64,000 nt of DNA from Clostridia bacterium (GTDB lineage Bacteria > Bacillota > Clostridia > Christensenellales > Aristaeellaceae): positions 1 to 64,000 of the forward strand of contig JAFSKN010000029.1 in NCBI GenBank assembly GCA_017448975.1, given 5' to 3'. Positions 1-8,514 of this stretch are shown here, in pieces. A model generated the notes under the pieces. It made no database searches. It was given only the letters and a program-made list of their open reading frames with translations, and was not told the DNA's origin. Within the stretch, counting starts at the first letter, position 1; the number at the start of each line of letters is the position of its first letter. A program made the position numbers and the translations under genes.

Positions 1-54
1 CTGCCGTTGCGCCTCGGTTAATTCGTTCTGTAATTCGTCTCTCGTTTTCTTCAT
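1..54 (-). CDS. 5' end of a small protein (18 codons visible)
   Basis: An ATG at 54-52 (minus) is preceded by a strong AAGGAGG at 70-64, with a 9-base spacer. It reads MKKTRDELQNELTEAQRQ and then leaves the window. The charged, helical start resembles the DUF3847-like proteins at 32506 and 32852, which sit next to an oriT and a MobL relaxase. By analogy this may be the accessory gene before the relaxase of element A. Too little is visible to name it. Confidence 0.5.
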   Translation of the reverse strand, partial: MKKTRDELQNELTEAQRQ

Positions 55-259
55 CGTAGGTTGCCTCCTTCGTCGTTCCTTTTTCGTCGTTCTTTCTTCG
101 TCCATTCTCGCTTCGTTCGTTCCTGCTCATGGGATAGCCGCGAAGCGGCGCAAGGGCCGCAGCCCTTGGAGGGATCGGATGATGCCGGTGAGAAACACCG
201 AAAGCATCTTCCGATCCGCCTGCCCTGCCGCATCCGGATGCAGCGGGCAGGGGCCTCGC

Positions 260-299
260 AGAGCGCACTTACAGGTGGGACACCTGTATAGAAGTGCGC
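260..299 (-). other. Predicted oriT of element A (MobQ/IncQ-like)
   Basis: On the minus strand the hairpin ACAGGTG-TCC-CACCTGT (287-271) runs directly into TAAGTGCGCTCT (271-260). This matches 11 of 12 bases of the RSF1010-type nick region TAAGTGCGCCCT, which in that family also follows an inverted repeat. An outer pair of arms (263-270 and 292-299, GCGCACTT/AAGTGCGC) extends the structure. The cognate relaxase would lie left of the window. The prediction rests on sequence and structure only. Confidence 0.6.
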
Positions 300-504
300 A
301 CTTCCGTGACCTAAGAGCGTGTCCCCGGCTCCTCGGTTCTTCCTGGCAGGTCTATCGTGTCTTTTAGTGGACTTTCTTCGTGGCTATCGCCCCAAAACGG
401 CCCGTTTCTTGTTTCGATTGGCCTCATAATCGTGACAGAAATAAGCTCCATATTGGCAGAAAACCTCCTTCTCTGCGTCTCACGGTCTGACAGGGAAAAG
501 CGGG

Positions 505-539
505 GATTTACTGCCACTCCGTAAAAGTGGCAGTAAATC
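505..539. repeat. Perfect 14-bp inverted repeat downstream of the ParM operon
   Basis: GATTTACTGCCACT (505-518) and AGTGGCAGTAAATC (526-539) are perfect inverted copies around a 7-base loop. The hairpin lies 22 bases beyond the stop of the second ParR-like gene. It lacks a T-run on the minus strand, so it is not a textbook terminator. It could be an mRNA-end hairpin or a ParR binding site; the sequence does not decide. Confidence 0.6.
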
Positions 540-561
540 GCCCACCGATTGATAGAAGCAT

Positions 562-951
562 TTACAAGCCCATTTCCTTCAAAAATGCCTCCGCAATCTC
601 ATAATTCTCGCTATCCGCGCCGCCGGATTCTTCTTTTGTTGTCGGTTCCGCCACAGGCGAGACGGGCTGCATTGGAACTGTGACTTGAACTTGGCTCATG
701 CCTTGCCGGACGCCTGAATTGATGGTGTCCAGCACCTGCCGCAGAAAACGATCCTCCTTCTCCCTGGTTTCCAGGTATGGATCAGCCTGCCGCTTTTCCT
801 GTCGGGAAAAGAATACGTTGAGGGCGGCGACCACGGCACGGGTATAGGATTTGAATTGTTTTCGATCCATGTGCAGCAGATAATCGTATGCCTGCCGGTC
901 ATCCTGTCGGGATAAATCCAGCCGGATGTTGGTGTTGATGATCTTCCGCAC
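562..951 (-). CDS. ParR-like DNA-binding adaptor, copy 2
   Basis: This 129-residue protein starts at GTG, 6 bases after the ParM-like stop. Residues 5-45 (NTNIRLDL...DRKQFKSYTRAV) clearly match residues 6-46 of the 105-residue protein at 1918-2235, on the other side of the ParM-like gene. Both share the later block DPYxETREkEeRFxRQ. In ParMRC systems ParR binds the centromere and caps the ParM filament. The size, position and N-terminal basic region fit that role. A Pro/Glu-rich linker (about residues 90-112) and a short C-terminal helix are unique to this copy. Function is inferred from context and similarity between the copies. Confidence 0.6.
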   Translation of the reverse strand: MRKIINTNIRLDLSRQDDRQAYDYLLHMDRKQFKSYTRAVVAALNVFFSRQEKRQADPYLETREKEDRFLRQVLDTINSGVRQGMSQVQVTVPMQPVSPVAEPTTKEESGGADSENYEIAEAFLKEMGL

Positions 952-957
952 AGTTCA

Positions 958-1896
958 TCATCCAGCTTTCCGCATCCGGGCATTCGCCATATATTCATAA
1001 CCTTTGGCAGTGGCGCAGATGTCCTCGTTGATCGTGACCCTGCTTTCATCGTATTCCGCAAAGTTCTTTATCAGGCAGCCGCCGCCTCCCACGATGTACA
1101 GTTTCATGAGATCGGGATGGTATTCATGCTCCCGCAGGCGGCGCAGGATGCCTTCGGTGTATTCCTTTGCCGCCTCAGCGATCACGTCCAGGTATTGCTT
1201 TCCAATATCAGCGGTGCCAGTACGCAGGATTTCTTCGATCACAGCGTCCTCAATGGTGATGTGGAATTTCTGCATCAACCTCTCCCGGATGAGCAGGGTG
1301 CATTGATGGGTGCCGTACTTTTCCGTAAAGCACTTGCTGGAAATGGGCCGTCCGTTGGTGATCGTCATGACGTTCATGGTTCCGTTGCCAATATCGCAGA
1401 GCATATTCACACCCTTAAAATCGGAAAGATGGCTGATGATAGCCGCGAAACCTTGGGGAAACACATCCACGCCAGTGATGTGGATGCGGTATTCCTTTTG
1501 CTTGTAGGAGAAAACGATCTCATCCTTGGGGTCATGCTGCATAAGATACTTTTTGAAATCGTCCCTCTGCTCCGCCACCCAGGTCAGGGGCAGGCCTACG
1601 GCAAGATGAACGTTGGCTGATTGCCTCCCGTAGAAGGACAATTCGCAAGCGATACCCGATAGGGTCAGAATGAAATAGTCTTGGTCGTTCATCTTATCAG
1701 CAATAAATTCCTTGTGTTCCTCCCCGATGGTGTAGTAGATTCCTTCATAGAACATGAGACCGTTCTTGAAGGTGGGTTCATTGATGTGCCGAGTGACCCC
1801 AGCCTGGAAACAGGCATGAGCCGTTTTGATGTTTTGATAGCCGTGATCCAGGCCAATAATGACAGGACGATCAGGCTTATTGAAATCTGTAATCAT
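958..1896 (-). CDS. parM: ParM-like actin-fold plasmid segregation ATPase
   Basis: This 312-residue protein has the actin/Hsp70 ATPase motifs. Phosphate-1 loop: GLDHGYQNIKT near residue 15. Phosphate-2 loop: CDIGNGTMNV near residue 165. Adenosine motif: IVGGGGCLIKNF near residue 275. Length matches ParM/StbA proteins. The filament it forms would push sister copies of an extrachromosomal DNA apart, which implies that element A has a circular stage long enough to need segregation. It lies in a minus-strand operon between two ParR-like genes, with AAGGGAG upstream of the ATG. Confidence 0.8.
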   Translation of the reverse strand: MITDFNKPDRPVIIGLDHGYQNIKTAHACFQAGVTRHINEPTFKNGLMFYEGIYYTIGEEHKEFIADKMNDQDYFILTLSGIACELSFYGRQSANVHLAVGLPLTWVAEQRDDFKKYLMQHDPKDEIVFSYKQKEYRIHITGVDVFPQGFAAIISHLSDFKGVNMLCDIGNGTMNVMTITNGRPISSKCFTEKYGTHQCTLLIRERLMQKFHITIEDAVIEEILRTGTADIGKQYLDVIAEAAKEYTEGILRRLREHEYHPDLMKLYIVGGGGCLIKNFAEYDESRVTINEDICATAKGYEYMANARMRKAG

Positions 1897-1917
1897 CTAT
1901 TCTACTCCCTTCTCTTT

Positions 1918-2235
1918 TTATTCGTCACTGTTTTTCGCTGTGCCGGATACGCCAGACATGAATCCGGCCAGATAGATGGGCAATACCTTATCCAGCGCCT
2001 TTTCCACTTCGCTGATGATCTGCCGGATAAACCGTTCTTCCCGCTCCCTGGTTTCAAAATAGGGATCGTCCTCCAGTTTGGCTTTTCTCTCGAAAAACTC
2101 TACCAGCGCCATTGCGATCACATTGCTGTAGGATTTGAACTGTCTTTTATCCATGGCTTGCAGATACTCCCAAGCCTTGCGGTGTGATTCTTTCCCCATA
2201 TTCAGCCGAAGATTGGTGCTGTGAATCTCATTCAT
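1918..2235 (-). CDS. ParR-like DNA-binding adaptor, copy 1
   Basis: This 105-residue protein precedes the ParM-like gene. Its N-terminal region (STNLRLNM...DKRQFKSYSNVIAMAL) is homologous to the protein at 562-951, and both continue with DPYFETRE-type sequence. The ATG (2235) overlaps the stop of the TnpW-like gene, and AAAGGAGGA lies just upstream. The probable role is a ribbon-helix-helix-type centromere binder for the ParM filament. The two ParR-like copies may bind different sites or different filament ends. Confidence 0.6.
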   Translation of the reverse strand: MNEIHSTNLRLNMGKESHRKAWEYLQAMDKRQFKSYSNVIAMALVEFFERKAKLEDDPYFETREREERFIRQIISEVEKALDKVLPIYLAGFMSGVSGTAKNSDE

Positions 2236-2423
2236 GCGCAGGCTTCCTCCTTTCCCTGTTTTTCAAATGGCAGCTTGTTTTCCAGCATCCGCAGAATCAT
2301 TTCCTGCCCGGTTTCTTTCGCCTGGGGATTTCCAAAGGCGGAAACCTGAAAAATCACTTTGCCGATTTTTTGCTGATAAGGCGCGGCCATCGGTACAGCC
2401 TGTTTGACTGCAATCTCATTCAA
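2232..2423 (-). CDS. TnpW-like small transposon protein
   Basis: This 63-residue protein starts at TTG (2423), with AAAGGGGG 7 bases upstream. The central part (YQQKIGKVIFQV...KETGQEMILRMLENKL) has the pattern of the TnpW family: a short beta hairpin from 'KIG.TTY.V', then 'KET.EDKI.RLI'. TnpW proteins are encoded in Tn4451-like and related Firmicutes elements; their function is unknown. It is the first gene of the parR-parM-parR operon, overlapping the next start. The alternative upstream ATG frame lacks a ribosome site. Confidence 0.65.
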   Translation of the reverse strand: MNEIAVKQAVPMAAPYQQKIGKVIFQVSAFGNPQAKETGQEMILRMLENKLPFEKQGKEEACA

Positions 2424-2628
2424 AAAAATACCCCCTTTCGCAGAATCTCTCGGAAGATCGGCACCGTTCCATGGCGAATGGTGCTGGTTCTTCACACAGT
2501 TGATTCTATCGAAAAAGGGAGGAAACCACATTGAGCGCAAATTGAGTGAAAATTGAAAAAAAGCAGACAGATACCGGATATTTGTGTATAATGGGAATGT
2601 CAAACAAAGGATGTAAAGAAGGGAAGCC

Positions 2629-4926
2629 ATGGAACGCTGCGATTTTGCCTCCGTCGCCAAGATCATTCGGGACGATCTACTGGACGGGAACTTCGATAAT
2701 CAGACAGATTTTGCGGAAACGCTGTTTTCCAGTTATCTGGAGGAAAACGACGTGCTTTTTGACATGGGGCTTCTGAACCGATGGCTCAACGGCCTGGCCC
2801 GGCTCAGTCCCGCCATCGGCCAGTTCTACCGGCGGGACGCGAAAAACCGGGAAGCGCTTGCGATCACGCTGGAGGACGCCATTATTCCTTCCCTGTCTGA
2901 CAGTGCCATGGTGACCCAGCAGATTTATGAACTGCTGATCCATGATCCTTCTATCTCCGAAAGGAAGAAACAGGAACTGTGCCGCCGCTATCCCTGTGAA
3001 ACGTGCGCGGAGGAAGCCGCGTTTATGGCGGACGTACTGATATTTGGTATGATCCGCCCATTTCAGGCGCATGATATCCGCAAATCAAATTCAGCCGCCA
3101 CAACACTTTCGCCCATTGTCCGGGACTACATTTTAGGCAATGAGGTTCCAGCACCCTGCGCGCATTTCTGCGGCCGGGATCAGGAATTGAAGGAGCTGCA
3201 TGAAGCGCTGATCCGCCACCGTGTTCTTTTCCTCGAAGGCGTGGCAGGGATAGGGAAAAGTGAAATCGCCAAAGCCTACGCCAGGGAGCATAAAAAGGAA
3301 TACACGAATATCATCTACATCATGTATTCCGGCGATCTGCGGCGGGATATAACCGACATGTATTTTGCGGACGATCTTCCCCCCGATACGGATGAAGCGC
3401 GCTTCTTCCGGCATGACCGTTTTCTGCGAACACTGAAAGAAGATACTCTGCTGATTATCGACAACTTTGACGTGCGCTCTATCAAGGAACGCTTTTTGAT
3501 CTTCCTCCAGCATTACCGCTGCCGGATCATCCTCACTACGCGGAACCACTGGCCGGGACAGCAGATTCTGCGCACAGAAAGGATCGCCGATGATGAAGCC
3601 CTGTTCCAAATGGTGGCGCGGTTTTATCCTGACGCGGAAAAGAAACGTTCCTTCATCTTAAAATTCATGATGCTGCTGCAATACCATACCCTGATCGTGG
3701 AACTGGCCGCCCGTTTGTTTGGCCGTGGAATGATGACGCCTGAAGTCGTCGCCGGTATGTTTTGCATCCACGGAACAAAAATCGGATCAAAAGACAAAAT
3801 ACGGATCGTCAAAGACGGAAAGGCACGAAAAGACACCTTTGAGGATCACATTCACGCTTTGTTTGGCCTTTACAATCTTTCTAAAACCCAGCAGGACATC
3901 CTTCGGTGCATGGTGCTGGTTCCGGCTGCGGGCATCCCCATGCGACTGCTGGGATTCTGGATGGGCTTCAAAGACCTGAACGACGTGAATGATCTGATCG
4001 ATTTGGGCTTGTTGCAGCAGTTGCCCGGTGGCAGAGTGGCGCTGCAAAACATGCTGCGTCCGGTATGCCGGGCAGAACTGGAAACCAGCGTTTCCCGGTG
4101 TCAGATGCTCCTGGAACCGCTTCGGTTTACCTGCCAGCTTCACGGCGTGGATGTGCCGGATTATAAGCTGATTTATCAGATCGTCGATTGCACGATGAAG
4201 TACGCGCAGAAGGATGACATGCACTATTATCTGCTTTTCCTGGAGGATACTTTTCAATATCTCGAAAAGTACCAATATAAGACCGGAATGCAGAAAATCC
4301 TGAATGAATTGAGCGCACGAATCAAAGATGGAACCGCCAGAAACCGTGCTCTCCTTCTGGACTGCAAGGCGCAAATGACCGACGATCCGCAGGAGAGTAT
4401 CAAGCTGATGAAGCAGGTGCTGACCATGCTGCCGGAAATAAACAAGGATAACGCCCTGTTGGCTTCCAACCTGAACGCCAATCTCGGCGGCACATACCGC
4501 ATGATGCGCGAATACGCCCTTGCTAAGCAGCATATGGAAACTGCCATGCGGATTCTGGAACAATTTGGTCTGACGGGGTATCATGACAGCTATTCGCAAA
4601 TCATCAATTATGCCATGCTTCTGGGTGATATGGGCGAGCCAGAAAAGGGATTGATCGGGCTGGAAAAGGCGGAACAGCTCATTCGGGACGCAAATCCGCA
4701 TTCCTACGATCACGGGATACTGCTGCAAGCGAAAGGAACGCTGCAATTGTCTATTGGCGATATGGTAAACGCCCTCTCCAATTTGAGGAATTCCCTTTAC
4801 TGCTTCTCCAAGGCTTTTGAAGGAGACGAACCTCTGATCGCTGAAAAACGGAAAGAACTTGAAGGTTTGCTGCAAATGGTTGGTTTGCCGCAGGATACTG
4901 CGCAGAAGCTGTTAAGCGAAGAATAA
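2629..4926 (+). CDS. STAND NTPase (NB-ARC-like) with helical-repeat tail
   Basis: This 765-residue protein starts at ATG after AAGAAGGGA. An N-terminal domain of about 170 residues is unrecognised. It is followed by the NB-ARC entry motif CGRDQEL (181) and Walker A GVAGIGKS (204-211). Then come Walker B LLIIDNFD (D278) and the sensor TTRNHW near 303. The C-terminal 350 residues are helical and TPR-like (for example residues 600-740). STAND NTPases act as ligand-gated switches in signalling or antiphage immunity. The gene diverges from the ParM operon; a TATAAT lies at 2587-2592. The effector identity of the N-terminus is unknown. Confidence 0.75.
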   Translation: MERCDFASVAKIIRDDLLDGNFDNQTDFAETLFSSYLEENDVLFDMGLLNRWLNGLARLSPAIGQFYRRDAKNREALAITLEDAIIPSLSDSAMVTQQIYELLIHDPSISERKKQELCRRYPCETCAEEAAFMADVLIFGMIRPFQAHDIRKSNSAATTLSPIVRDYILGNEVPAPCAHFCGRDQELKELHEALIRHRVLFLEGVAGIGKSEIAKAYAREHKKEYTNIIYIMYSGDLRRDITDMYFADDLPPDTDEARFFRHDRFLRTLKEDTLLIIDNFDVRSIKERFLIFLQHYRCRIILTTRNHWPGQQILRTERIADDEALFQMVARFYPDAEKKRSFILKFMMLLQYHTLIVELAARLFGRGMMTPEVVAGMFCIHGTKIGSKDKIRIVKDGKARKDTFEDHIHALFGLYNLSKTQQDILRCMVLVPAAGIPMRLLGFWMGFKDLNDVNDLIDLGLLQQLPGGRVALQNMLRPVCRAELETSVSRCQMLLEPLRFTCQLHGVDVPDYKLIYQIVDCTMKYAQKDDMHYYLLFLEDTFQYLEKYQYKTGMQKILNELSARIKDGTARNRALLLDCKAQMTDDPQESIKLMKQVLTMLPEINKDNALLASNLNANLGGTYRMMREYALAKQHMETAMRILEQFGLTGYHDSYSQIINYAMLLGDMGEPEKGLIGLEKAEQLIRDANPHSYDHGILLQAKGTLQLSIGDMVNALSNLRNSLYCFSKAFEGDEPLIAEKRKELEGLLQMVGLPQDTAQKLLSEE

Positions 4927-5066
4927 TTAATCAGTAGAATGATAATAAGATACAGCACTCTGAAAAAAGATTGTGAAAGCATTGGCAGCGTTGAATGATT
5001 GCCTTTTTCCAATCTGAAATCACATAGATATTCCGCGGTGAGAAAACATTGCAGAAAAACTTGCCA

Positions 5067-5095
5067 TTGATTATAGCGATGGAATCATGTATAAT
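5067..5095 (+). promoter_or_regulatory. Sigma-A promoter of the 248-residue protein gene
   Basis: TTGATT (5067-5072), a 17-base spacer and TATAAT (5090-5095) form a near-consensus promoter. It would give a leader of about 150 bases before the ATG at 5251. Confidence 0.6.
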
Positions 5096-5250
5096 AGCGG
5101 TATAAGAGAAATGGGAAAATACAGGAGTATCGGCACAATTTGTTATAAGATGTAGGCAGTATCCACAATAACTAATAAAAATATAAAGTCTATTTTATTA
5201 CAGGACACATCTATACGTAGTATCGAGTGCAAAGGAGGCAATAACTACAA

Positions 5251-5997
5251 ATGTCTGAAGAAAAACGCGTCATTCTTCCTGGTTGGTCAGAAAACGAGCA
5301 AGCAGATGCATTTCAGAAGATTGCAGAAGTCTGCTATAAGAAAAACTTCGGAAGGCTATCGAAGGCCGATATGGAAGTTCTTTTGTTTTCTATCTATCTG
5401 GAACACTGCTTAAAAAATGGAGCAGATTGTGATGACTATACTCTTGCAATTCAATTGGGTATCCCAGAAACTCGGGTCAGAAACCTGAAAGTGAAAAAGG
5501 AGCTTCAGTATCCATATTCAGAATACGATTGGAAAGAAGCTTTTGGGAAGCGTATACAATATGCAAAATATGACGATAAAAAGGCTTTGGTCAAAGTAAG
5601 TATCCTTGATCCCAATGTTCGCAGGGATGTGGAGCACTATATAGATTTGCAAAATTGGTATTCAGAATATCAATTGAATTCAAAACTATTGCAGATGCGG
5701 GTGGATCAATTTACCGAATTGTGTATGAAAATGTATTCTCGCATTCCCGTTGATGGAGAACCTGATATAGAAACACAGCAGCAAATTCAAGAACGCCTTA
5801 AAGCTGCTGAGGCAAGCCAATGGGCAAAGGAATCGGCAACTGATATTTTTGCCAGAATAAATAAAGAAGGGTTTCAGAATTGCTGGAAAGATGTTGTCAA
5901 ATCAGGTTCGAAAGTAGCGCTGAAAGCTGTGTTTTCTTTGATTCCATTTGGCAAAGAGTTTCAAGAAGTCATTGATTACTTTATACAAAAACTGTAA
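5251..5997 (+). CDS. Unrecognised island protein, copy 1 (248 aa)
   Basis: A second copy at 10649-11392 is about 80% identical by eye across its whole length. Residues 1-95 are helical. They include a helix-turn-helix-like stretch (DYTLAIQLGIPETRVRNLKV) suggesting nucleic-acid or protein recognition. The middle (IPDPNVRRDVEHY region) looks alpha/beta. The last 25 residues form a hydrophobic, glycine-containing helix (KAVFSLIPFG...) that could be an oligomerisation or membrane-contact segment. AAAGGAGG precedes the ATG by 12 bases. It lies 422 bases before the SIR2 gene. I do not recognise a named family. Confidence 0.7.
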   Translation: MSEEKRVILPGWSENEQADAFQKIAEVCYKKNFGRLSKADMEVLLFSIYLEHCLKNGADCDDYTLAIQLGIPETRVRNLKVKKELQYPYSEYDWKEAFGKRIQYAKYDDKKALVKVSILDPNVRRDVEHYIDLQNWYSEYQLNSKLLQMRVDQFTELCMKMYSRIPVDGEPDIETQQQIQERLKAAEASQWAKESATDIFARINKEGFQNCWKDVVKSGSKVALKAVFSLIPFGKEFQEVIDYFIQKL

Positions 5998-6419
5998 GCA
6001 TTAATAGTGATATTAAACTGTCTTTGTGGTTGATTTGTTGTATGAAAACCCTTCTACCGTATTATGAAGTGACTCTCTCAATCCCATTATCAAAATGGAA
6101 GGAGGATATGCGTTCCATTTTCGGAAGCAGCATATAAATATCAGAAATGTTTGAGAAAGAAATAATAAGAGAGCAGAATGAAGTACCTAGGTTAGAAGAA
6201 ATGATGAATTGATTCATAGTCGGGAGGAAAGAAGAAAGGGACAGTACGTTGTATCGGTAAAGGAAGTATACTTTGCATCAGTAAATCCAGTTTTGTAATG
6301 AATAATGGTATGTAAATCATGAGATCTTACATTACGTTGCATAAATCGAGGGAAAACTCCATGATGTATCGTATCCTACCACTTCAAATGCAGATTGAAT
6401 CACGATGGGGTAAATAAGC
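5998..6419. other. AT-rich intergenic region before the SIR2 gene
   Basis: No open frame with a ribosome site and no clear terminator was found in these 422 bases. The SIR2 gene may have its own promoter here, but no consensus promoter stands out. Confidence 0.5.
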
Positions 6420-7484
6420 ATGAAAAGAACAGAAAGAGAGTTTGTTATCGGTGATAGACGTCCACGGGTTCTATTCCTTGGTAATGGTCTCTGCAGAGCG
6501 TATGGGGGAATGTCATGGAATGGCTTACTGGATGAGCTCAAAGAGAAAGCACAATATCCGACCGAGGCCAAAAACTACTTGATACCAATGCCTCTGAAAG
6601 CAGCAATGTTGACGAACAACACACTTGCAACAAAAATGCGAAATGTTGTCAAACCTCATAAAGAACAGAATCCTGTGATTAATGGGTATGAATGGAGCAG
6701 CTTCATCAGAGTAACGCCCGAAATGAAAGATCACCTTATCCTCCTGATTAAGGATCGCTTTGATTATATTTTAACGACAAATTACAGTTATGAAATTGAA
6801 GCTGCAATTATGGATCGGGAGGATCTTTCCCAATCTCAAATCAGCAACATCATGCATTTTCATGAAGTCGATCATGCTCAAACTAAGTTTCTTGTAAACA
6901 CATACAATGAAGCGAGTGGCGTTCCTATTTGGCATATACACGGAGAAGCACGTAAACCTGACAGCATGATTATAGGGAATTATTATTATGGTAAATTGCT
7001 TCGGCGCTGCGTTGAACGGCTGGATGGCAGTATACAAGATGAGGATGAAAGTAATAGATCCACAAAGCGCTCCAGGACAAATACATTCATTGCCAGTACG
7101 AAGCAAAACAAACCAATTAAAATAGGGAGTTGGATCGACGCCTTCGTTCTGGGTGACGTATATATGCTTGGCTTTGGCCTCGATTTCTCCGAAATCGATA
7201 TCTGGTGGTTGCTTGAATATAAAGCGAATCATCGGAATATCTGTGGAAAAACACTTTTCTATGAACCACGAAGAGAAAACTCAAATACATGTATCAACGA
7301 TGAGAATATTCCATGCAATGAACATTCACATTTCATCGATGGCAATCAATGTAGAAACTATTTGTTAAGCAACACATATGGCATCACAATCTATGACTTA
7401 GGAATCACAGCATCAAGCGGGAAGGACTATATACATTTTTATGATCAGGCAATTCAAGAGATCACGCATTCTATATGCAGATAA
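6420..7484 (+). CDS. SIR2-like NAD-binding protein
   Basis: This 354-residue protein has the SIR2 landmarks: a nucleotide-binding start VLFLGNGLCRAYGGMSW (from about residue 15), LTTNY at 118-122, HIHGE at 172-176 with the catalytic-type histidine, and LGFGLDFSE near residue 246. SIR2 domains of this stand-alone type in bacterial defence islands usually hydrolyse NAD+ on infection, killing or stalling the cell. Between 200 and 235 there is a low-complexity basic linker (RSTKRSRTN). No partner domain is fused to it, so a sensor should come from a neighbouring gene, possibly the protein at 5251. The domain call is firm; the role is inferred. Confidence 0.85.
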   Translation: MKRTEREFVIGDRRPRVLFLGNGLCRAYGGMSWNGLLDELKEKAQYPTEAKNYLIPMPLKAAMLTNNTLATKMRNVVKPHKEQNPVINGYEWSSFIRVTPEMKDHLILLIKDRFDYILTTNYSYEIEAAIMDREDLSQSQISNIMHFHEVDHAQTKFLVNTYNEASGVPIWHIHGEARKPDSMIIGNYYYGKLLRRCVERLDGSIQDEDESNRSTKRSRTNTFIASTKQNKPIKIGSWIDAFVLGDVYMLGFGLDFSEIDIWWLLEYKANHRNICGKTLFYEPRRENSNTCINDENIPCNEHSHFIDGNQCRNYLLSNTYGITIYDLGITASSGKDYIHFYDQAIQEITHSICR

Positions 7485-7734
7485 TATGTATTTACAAACT
7501 ATCGCGAGATTCTGAGTTCGTGTTGTACAGAAAGAAAGTAGATAGATTTTTGTTAGATATTTATAGTATTAAGAAATATGTGGTTATGACACGTGCAAAG
7601 AAAATGGTGAAATTCTCGTCGTATGGTGCAGCCCTTGATTTCCTAAGCTATTGAGCATGCTTTAATTATCGATCGAAAGATTAACTGCAATTTTTCTCTA
7701 AGTATCGTTATTGTTTTAGGGAGGTGTATACAAC

Positions 7735-8511
7735 TTGAAAATCATGTTTTGGAACACTCAACAAACATGTGATATTAATCCTATAATCATTGAGATTTCA
7801 AGAGAGAAAGAAATAGACATTATTGTATTGGCAGAGTATTCAGATGATAAAGATTCTATGTGTTCTACACTTGGCATGAAACCATATATTGGAATTGGAT
7901 GTGAAAAGATTATTGCTATTGGTAAACGTGATGATGTTCAACCAGGACTGCAATCTACTCGCTATTCTATCCAAATTATTAATAATAAATATATTCTTTG
8001 CGCAATGCATCTACCTTCGAATATTGTTTCGGGTAGTGAAGGACGTAGAAGTATTGTGATTCAACAATTAGTTCATGATTTAAAGGAAGTTGAATCTAGT
8101 ATAAAATCATCAAACAGTATTATTTTTGGCGATTTTAATGAGGACCCTTATGATAGCGGATGCATTTCTGCAGACCATTTTCATGGGCTCCCTTGTTACG
8201 ATGATGCATCACGCTCGTCAAGAATAATCGAAGGAATGACTTTCAAGTTCTTTTATAACCCCATGTGGAACCTATTTGGTGATTTTGATAAACCGCCAGG
8301 TACCTACTATTATTCTGGCAGCACAGTTAAGTGCACATATTGGCATATTTTCGATCAAGTAATGATTCGACCTTGCTTAAGAAAACAATTTGTTGATAAA
8401 ACTCTTGAAATTGTTACACACACATCATCGTTTTCACTCATAGATAATAAAGGTCATCCCAACAGAAAATATAGTGATCATTTGCCTATCGTGTTCGAAA
8501 TCAAGGAGTAG
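7735..8511 (+). CDS. Endonuclease/exonuclease/phosphatase (DNase I-fold) family protein
   Basis: This 258-residue protein starts at TTG (7735) behind AGGGAGGTG. The fold's metal and catalytic residues are all present in order: FWNTQ (N7), an acidic LAEYS motif near 34, GDFNEDP (132-138), DQVM near 210, and SDHLP (247-251). The family includes nucleases, sphingomyelinases and inositol phosphatases; the substrate is not evident. The stop is three bases from the ATG of the following unknown gene, so the two are almost surely co-translated. The AT-rich island setting suggests a nuclease effector. Confidence 0.85.
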   Translation: MKIMFWNTQQTCDINPIIIEISREKEIDIIVLAEYSDDKDSMCSTLGMKPYIGIGCEKIIAIGKRDDVQPGLQSTRYSIQIINNKYILCAMHLPSNIVSGSEGRRSIVIQQLVHDLKEVESSIKSSNSIIFGDFNEDPYDSGCISADHFHGLPCYDDASRSSRIIEGMTFKFFYNPMWNLFGDFDKPPGTYYYSGSTVKCTYWHIFDQVMIRPCLRKQFVDKTLEIVTHTSSFSLIDNKGHPNRKYSDHLPIVFEIKE

Positions 8512-8514
8512 ATT

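Larger units (their letters stand above)
55..561. other. Non-coding region with several hairpins
   Basis: No convincing gene is seen. The region holds a pyrimidine-rich stretch at 62-118, and a hairpin at 219-251 (CCTGCCC/GGGCAGG around the palindrome GCATCCGGATGC). It also holds the oriT-like structure at 260-299 and a 14-bp hairpin at 505-539. It separates the ParM operon from the partial gene at the window start, and both are read on the minus strand. Confidence 0.5.

Noticed and set aside
61-367. Small plus- and minus-strand open frames at the window start
   Set aside because: They cover the simple-sequence and oriT-like hairpin region, have no ribosome sites and no protein-like pattern.
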